A stretch of DNA of 64,000 nucleotides from Sipunculus nudus (taxonomy: Eukaryota > Annelida > Sipuncula > Golfingiida > Sipunculidae): NCBI GenBank assembly GCA_026874595.1, contig CM049308.1, positions 45,827,327 to 45,891,326 of the forward strand, given 5' to 3'. Of this stretch, positions 60,523 to 64,000 are shown piece by piece. The translations under genes and the position numbers were made by a program. Within the stretch, counting starts at the first letter, position 1; the number at the start of each line of letters is the position of its first letter. The notes below the pieces were generated by a model. It made no database searches. It worked only from the letters and a program-made list of their open reading frames with translations, and had not been told where the DNA came from.

Positions 60523-62278
60523 CTAGACATTTCTTGGCACCGCAGGTGCCAGAGTATCCCCAGACATAGTAGGCCCCCCCTCTTTATAAATAGACCCCCA
60601 TTTTTAGCAGCATATACTGACACTTGACATATTTATTGTTTCTTCCATCTTAGAATCCACAATCTTGTTGAAGATGTTGGTCCTGTGACCTTGATCATTT
60701 TAAAGATGTGTCCTGTGACCCTGACCGTTGACCTCATGACCCTAAAATCAATTCTGGTCTTGCTTTTCCAATGGGACATATGAAAGTTAAGTTTGAAATC
60801 TATACATCAATAAAGCAGGAATTATCACCCAGAAACTAATTTTTGGACAGATGGCTCCTGTGACCTTCACCTTTGACCTTGTGACCTCAAAATTGATAGT
60901 GTTCTTCCTCTCTTGGCAGGAGAACTATATGTGCAAGATAAAAGATCTGAGATGAAATGTTTGGCTGAAAATGCATCCACACCTTTTTAAAGATGTGTCC
61001 TGTGACCTTGACCTTTGACATCATGACCCCAAAATCAATTTGGGTCTTGCTTTTCCAATGGGACATATACAAGTCAAGTGTGAAATCCATACATCAATAA
61101 AAGCAGATATTATCATCCAGAAACTAATTTTTGGACAGATGGCTCCTGTGACCTTCACCTTTGACCTTGTGACCTCAAAATTGATAGGGGTCTTCCACTC
61201 TTGGCAGGTGAACTATATGTGCAAGATGAAAGATCTGAGATGAATTGTTTGGCTGAAAATGCATCCACAATCTTTTTAAAGAGGTTTCCTGTGACCTTGA
61301 CCTTTGACCTCATGACCCCTAAAATAAATTGGAGTCTTGATTTTTCAATGGGACATATATAAGTCAAGTTTGAATTCAATACATCAGTAAAAGAAGGAAT
61401 TATCATCCAGAAACTAATTTTTGGACAGATGGCTCCTGTGGCCTTGACCTTTGACCTTGTGACCCAAAAATTTATATGGATCATCCACTATTGGCAAGTG
61501 AGCTATATATTCAAGATGGAAGACCTAGGATGAAAGTTTGGCTTAAAATGCATCCACAGTATCTTTTAAAATGCCAGTCCAGTGACCTTGACCTTTGAAC
61601 TCATGACCCTAGAACCTGTAGGGTTCTTACTTTAGTGGTGGGCCAGACATAAGTCATGTTTGAAATCCATATGGCTATCAACACTGGAGATATCATCAGA
61701 GGTGTGTGATTTTCACCATAAATGGCAATATTCAAGGTCAAGGCCACTATCATAGGAAAGGTCATGACCCCAATTTAAATAAACATCATCCCATAACCCA
61801 TACCTATGTATATGCATAATATAAAAGAAATCTGTCCATTAGTTTTTGACTTATAATGCTCACAGTACTGTAAGGTGGCAATTTTGGGGGTATTAAACGG
61901 CACGAAAACAAGTAAAGAATAATAGGTGGCGCCACCAGTTTCTGGAACATGACAACCCTATCCATGATCTTCCATCAACTTGATTTTGGGATGAATCCAT
62001 GCAAGATTTCTTGAGATATTAAAGAATTTGTGTGATTTTCCCCAAAATTGGACCTGTTCAAGTTCAAGGACACTCTCCTAGTAAAGGTCATGATTTCATT
62101 TTAAATAGGCGTCGTCCTCTCACCCAAATCTATACATATACCAAGTTTGGTAAAGTTCTGTGAAATATTTTTTGGGTTATCGCGCCAACAAGATTTATAT
62201 GCGGCGGCGGCGGCGGTGGCGGCGGCGGCGGGACCGGTATGAAAACATAGTATCCCCCGACTTTGTCTGGGGATACAA
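60523..62278 (+). mobile_element. Family D element, full length, nested in family A
   Basis: Start CTAGACATTTCTTGGC, then GTATCCCCAGACAT, whose inverse TGTCTGGGGATAC forms the 3' end. The body is a tandem array of about seven units near 145 bp with TGACCTTTGACC-type blocks (60,712-61,600), then a D-specific part with GGTGGCGCCACC at about 61,925 and a (CGG)n stretch (62,202-62,231). The host A reads ATATACAA/TGAAGAGATAT across the insertion. Confidence 0.7.
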
Positions 62279-64000
62279 TGAAGAGATATATACATATGCC
62301 CAATGTCAGACTGATATGTCAAACCCCTTCTGTGAAATAAGCAGGGACATACACTGTGCAAAAATTACTGTAGGTGGCGCCACCAGTCTTGTACACTATA
62401 AAGCTATCCGATATATATTTAAACTTGCCCAATTTTAGGCCGATATATCAAATTCCTCTGTAGAAATAAGCAGGCGCATACACTGCAAAAGTCAATGTAG
62501 GTGGCACAACCTGTCTTGTAAATTAGAATACCATCAAGGACACATAGAAAGGTCAAAATATCAGTCCAATACATCAAACTTCCCCAGGCTTAGGTGAGTA
62601 AGGCAGCTGCCCCCCATTGACATGTGACAAATTGCTGCCTCAAGCTACTGCACTGAGTGAACTCTTGACCTGCACCTGGCTAGACTGAGTGAACTTTTGA
62701 CCTGTACCTGGCTGCACTGAGTGAACTCTTGACCTGTTGCATAATCTGACACAGTTGGCAGTCTGCAAAAGCTATAAATAGATCCAGGCTGAACTTTGGT
62801 TCCAAAATATGATGCAGTGAGCAGTCTGCCAAAGCTATAAATAGAATGCAGCTACCGCACTGTGTGAAATCTTGATCTATACCTGGCTGCACTTCTTCCA
62901 ATCCTGGCACTGTGCCAAAACTATTTATAGAGCTGACATCATCTTGGCTAATGGCCAACATCAAGGCACTGGCAATCTGCCATCAGTAAACCAAGTGCTG
63001 CCATCTGTACACAAAAGTGGTCCCTACGTGTAATAACTTTGAAATTTATTTTCCCAATACAAAATGCTTTTCAGCTGACTTCTGTAAAATTTTTAGGGAT
63101 GCATACTGAATGCAAAATTAAAATACAGATATATCTCACTGATGGCAAATTCTTGAATTAAGTTGAGTAGGAATACCATTAATTTATAATCTACATACAG
63201 TTGTCTTTATATAGCCACAGAGAGCTGAATATCCATGATTCTAACATTGCCTGGTATGATGAATAACTAAAATAATAAATCTAAATTTTTTAAAAGCTTT
63301 GAAAAAAACTTTCTTGTCAATATTAACCAAAGATAACCTGAAATCTAAATGTCTAGTGGCATGATGTAACAGATGCTGATAAACTGGTGCCAGGCTAGAT
63401 GTAACAGCATCACACAGCTAACATATATGGTAAAATGACTCAATTCAATCTTCATAATTCAGCCAAAAATCATTCATGTGGAACCATTAATGGCAATTAT
63501 TATAAGAATTATTGTAGGGATTATTCTTGTAAAATATTTAACAAACTGGCTTCAGTGGCATCAGTCGAAAAAACCTTTTGCAGGTTTATAACTCATATAG
63601 GAAGATACAGCTAACTGGCTAAGTTCAGCTTCACGTAACTCAGTCAAAAAGCACTGAACCAAAACCATTTGAACAAACTTGAATTATCAACATCTGAGGA
63701 TAATTAATGTTTGAGATTTAAGAATTTGGCCCAGTGGTTTTTGAGAAGAAGATCTTTGTAGCCACTGAGCTAAAATGGGCTGTTTTGGCATATGACTAAG
63801 TTCAGCTTCCCATAACTTTGCCAAAAGTCACTGAAAAGAGACCATTTGAACAAACTTCAGAAAGCACTACCCTAGGATCATTTCTGTGTGATATTAAACA
63901 TTTTGGCCATATGGTTTCAGAGAAGAAGTTTTTTGTAGCCCTCATGTCCTCAGTGTGATACAGGCACTGATGACTCCGTACAAAAAAGGCTGATGCAGGT
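62279..64000 (+). repeat. Family A body, running off the window
   Basis: The A copy resumes with units headed by GGTGGCGCCACC (about 62,376) and GGTGGCACAACC, then the TGCACTGAGTGAAC cores (62,648-62,900), bridge and long units. The window ends before its 3' terminus. Confidence 0.7.

Noticed and set aside
62160-62438. Arg-rich 92-codon ORF
   Set aside because: It is produced by the (CGG)n microsatellite near the D terminus and continues into A repeat.
1-64000. rRNA genes, tRNA genes or a prokaryotic operon
   Set aside because: No conserved rRNA segments, no complete tRNA cloverleaf and no Shine-Dalgarno-spaced gene series are visible; composition and repeats are those of an animal genome.

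Overview
This is eukaryotic, very probably animal, intergenic or intronic DNA. It has no dense gene layout, an AT-rich base composition, and almost every base can be assigned to a transposable element or a relic of one. Three things together point to a marine bivalve mollusc: (1) many elements that end in (ACGG)n-type microsatellites followed by short conserved 3' termini, with internal tandem cores, as described for the bivalve 'pearl' and HINE (Helitron/Helentron-derived non-autonomous) elements; (2) a DIRS-type tyrosine-recombinase retrotransposon; (3) a gag/RT relic with an N-terminal SAM-like segment. The species cannot be named from the sequence alone.

Family labels used here are mine. 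Family A starts AACAAGGCCTACAGGCCTAA and ends CACAGGTTCGCTAA. Family B starts ACAAGGGACCCATGGGTC and ends CAGCTGAGCTAAAA. B' and E are B-like starts (ACAAGTGACCC or CTAGGGACC) that share the B end but carry other bodies. Family C starts CTAGAATATGGGTAGTC and ends TTTTGGCAGATACAA. Family D starts CTAGACATTTCTTGGC and ends TTTGTCTGGGGATACAA. Family F is a fragment type seen at 55.0-55.5 kb. None carries a recognisable Rep/helicase or transposase here, so all look non-autonomous.

Layout. 0-8.5 kb: an A element, then an A body holding a nested B element and closed by a B tail, low-complexity DNA, and a B fragment. 8.5-11.2 kb: a decayed gag-RT retroelement. 11.2-24 kb: B inside B; then an A element broken by a 3.6-kb TTAA-flanked DNA transposon (itself holding a MITE), a C element and a tRNA-SINE-like insertion. 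24-33 kb: E/B'-type elements with receptor-site-like arrays, a pogo-like TA-flanked element, and another A element. 33-37.4 kb: A holding C, with a 442-bp tandem duplication. 37.4-42.3 kb: a nearly complete but inactivated DIRS-like retrotransposon (gag, RT-RNase H-methyltransferase, tyrosine recombinase, terminal repeats, internal complementary region). 42.3-54 kb: the remainder of the host B element with a small non-LTR insertion, an A element split by a hAT-like element, low-copy DNA, another A element, a Ty3/gypsy pol relic, a D fragment, and a short low-copy island with the only candidate host exon (minus strand, 54,097-54,277). 54-64 kb: C, F and B fragments, AT-rich DNA, and an A element carrying a mini-B, a C and a D insertion.

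The main biology is how these elements behave together. Bodies and termini are shuffled between families. Insertions repeatedly hit the same position inside family A. All nested copies I could orient point the same way. One palindromic core (GGTGGCGCCACC) recurs in several families. One body type repeats nuclear-receptor-like sites about every 145 bp. Boundaries were set by eye from repeat comparison within the window, so they carry a few to tens of bases of uncertainty.
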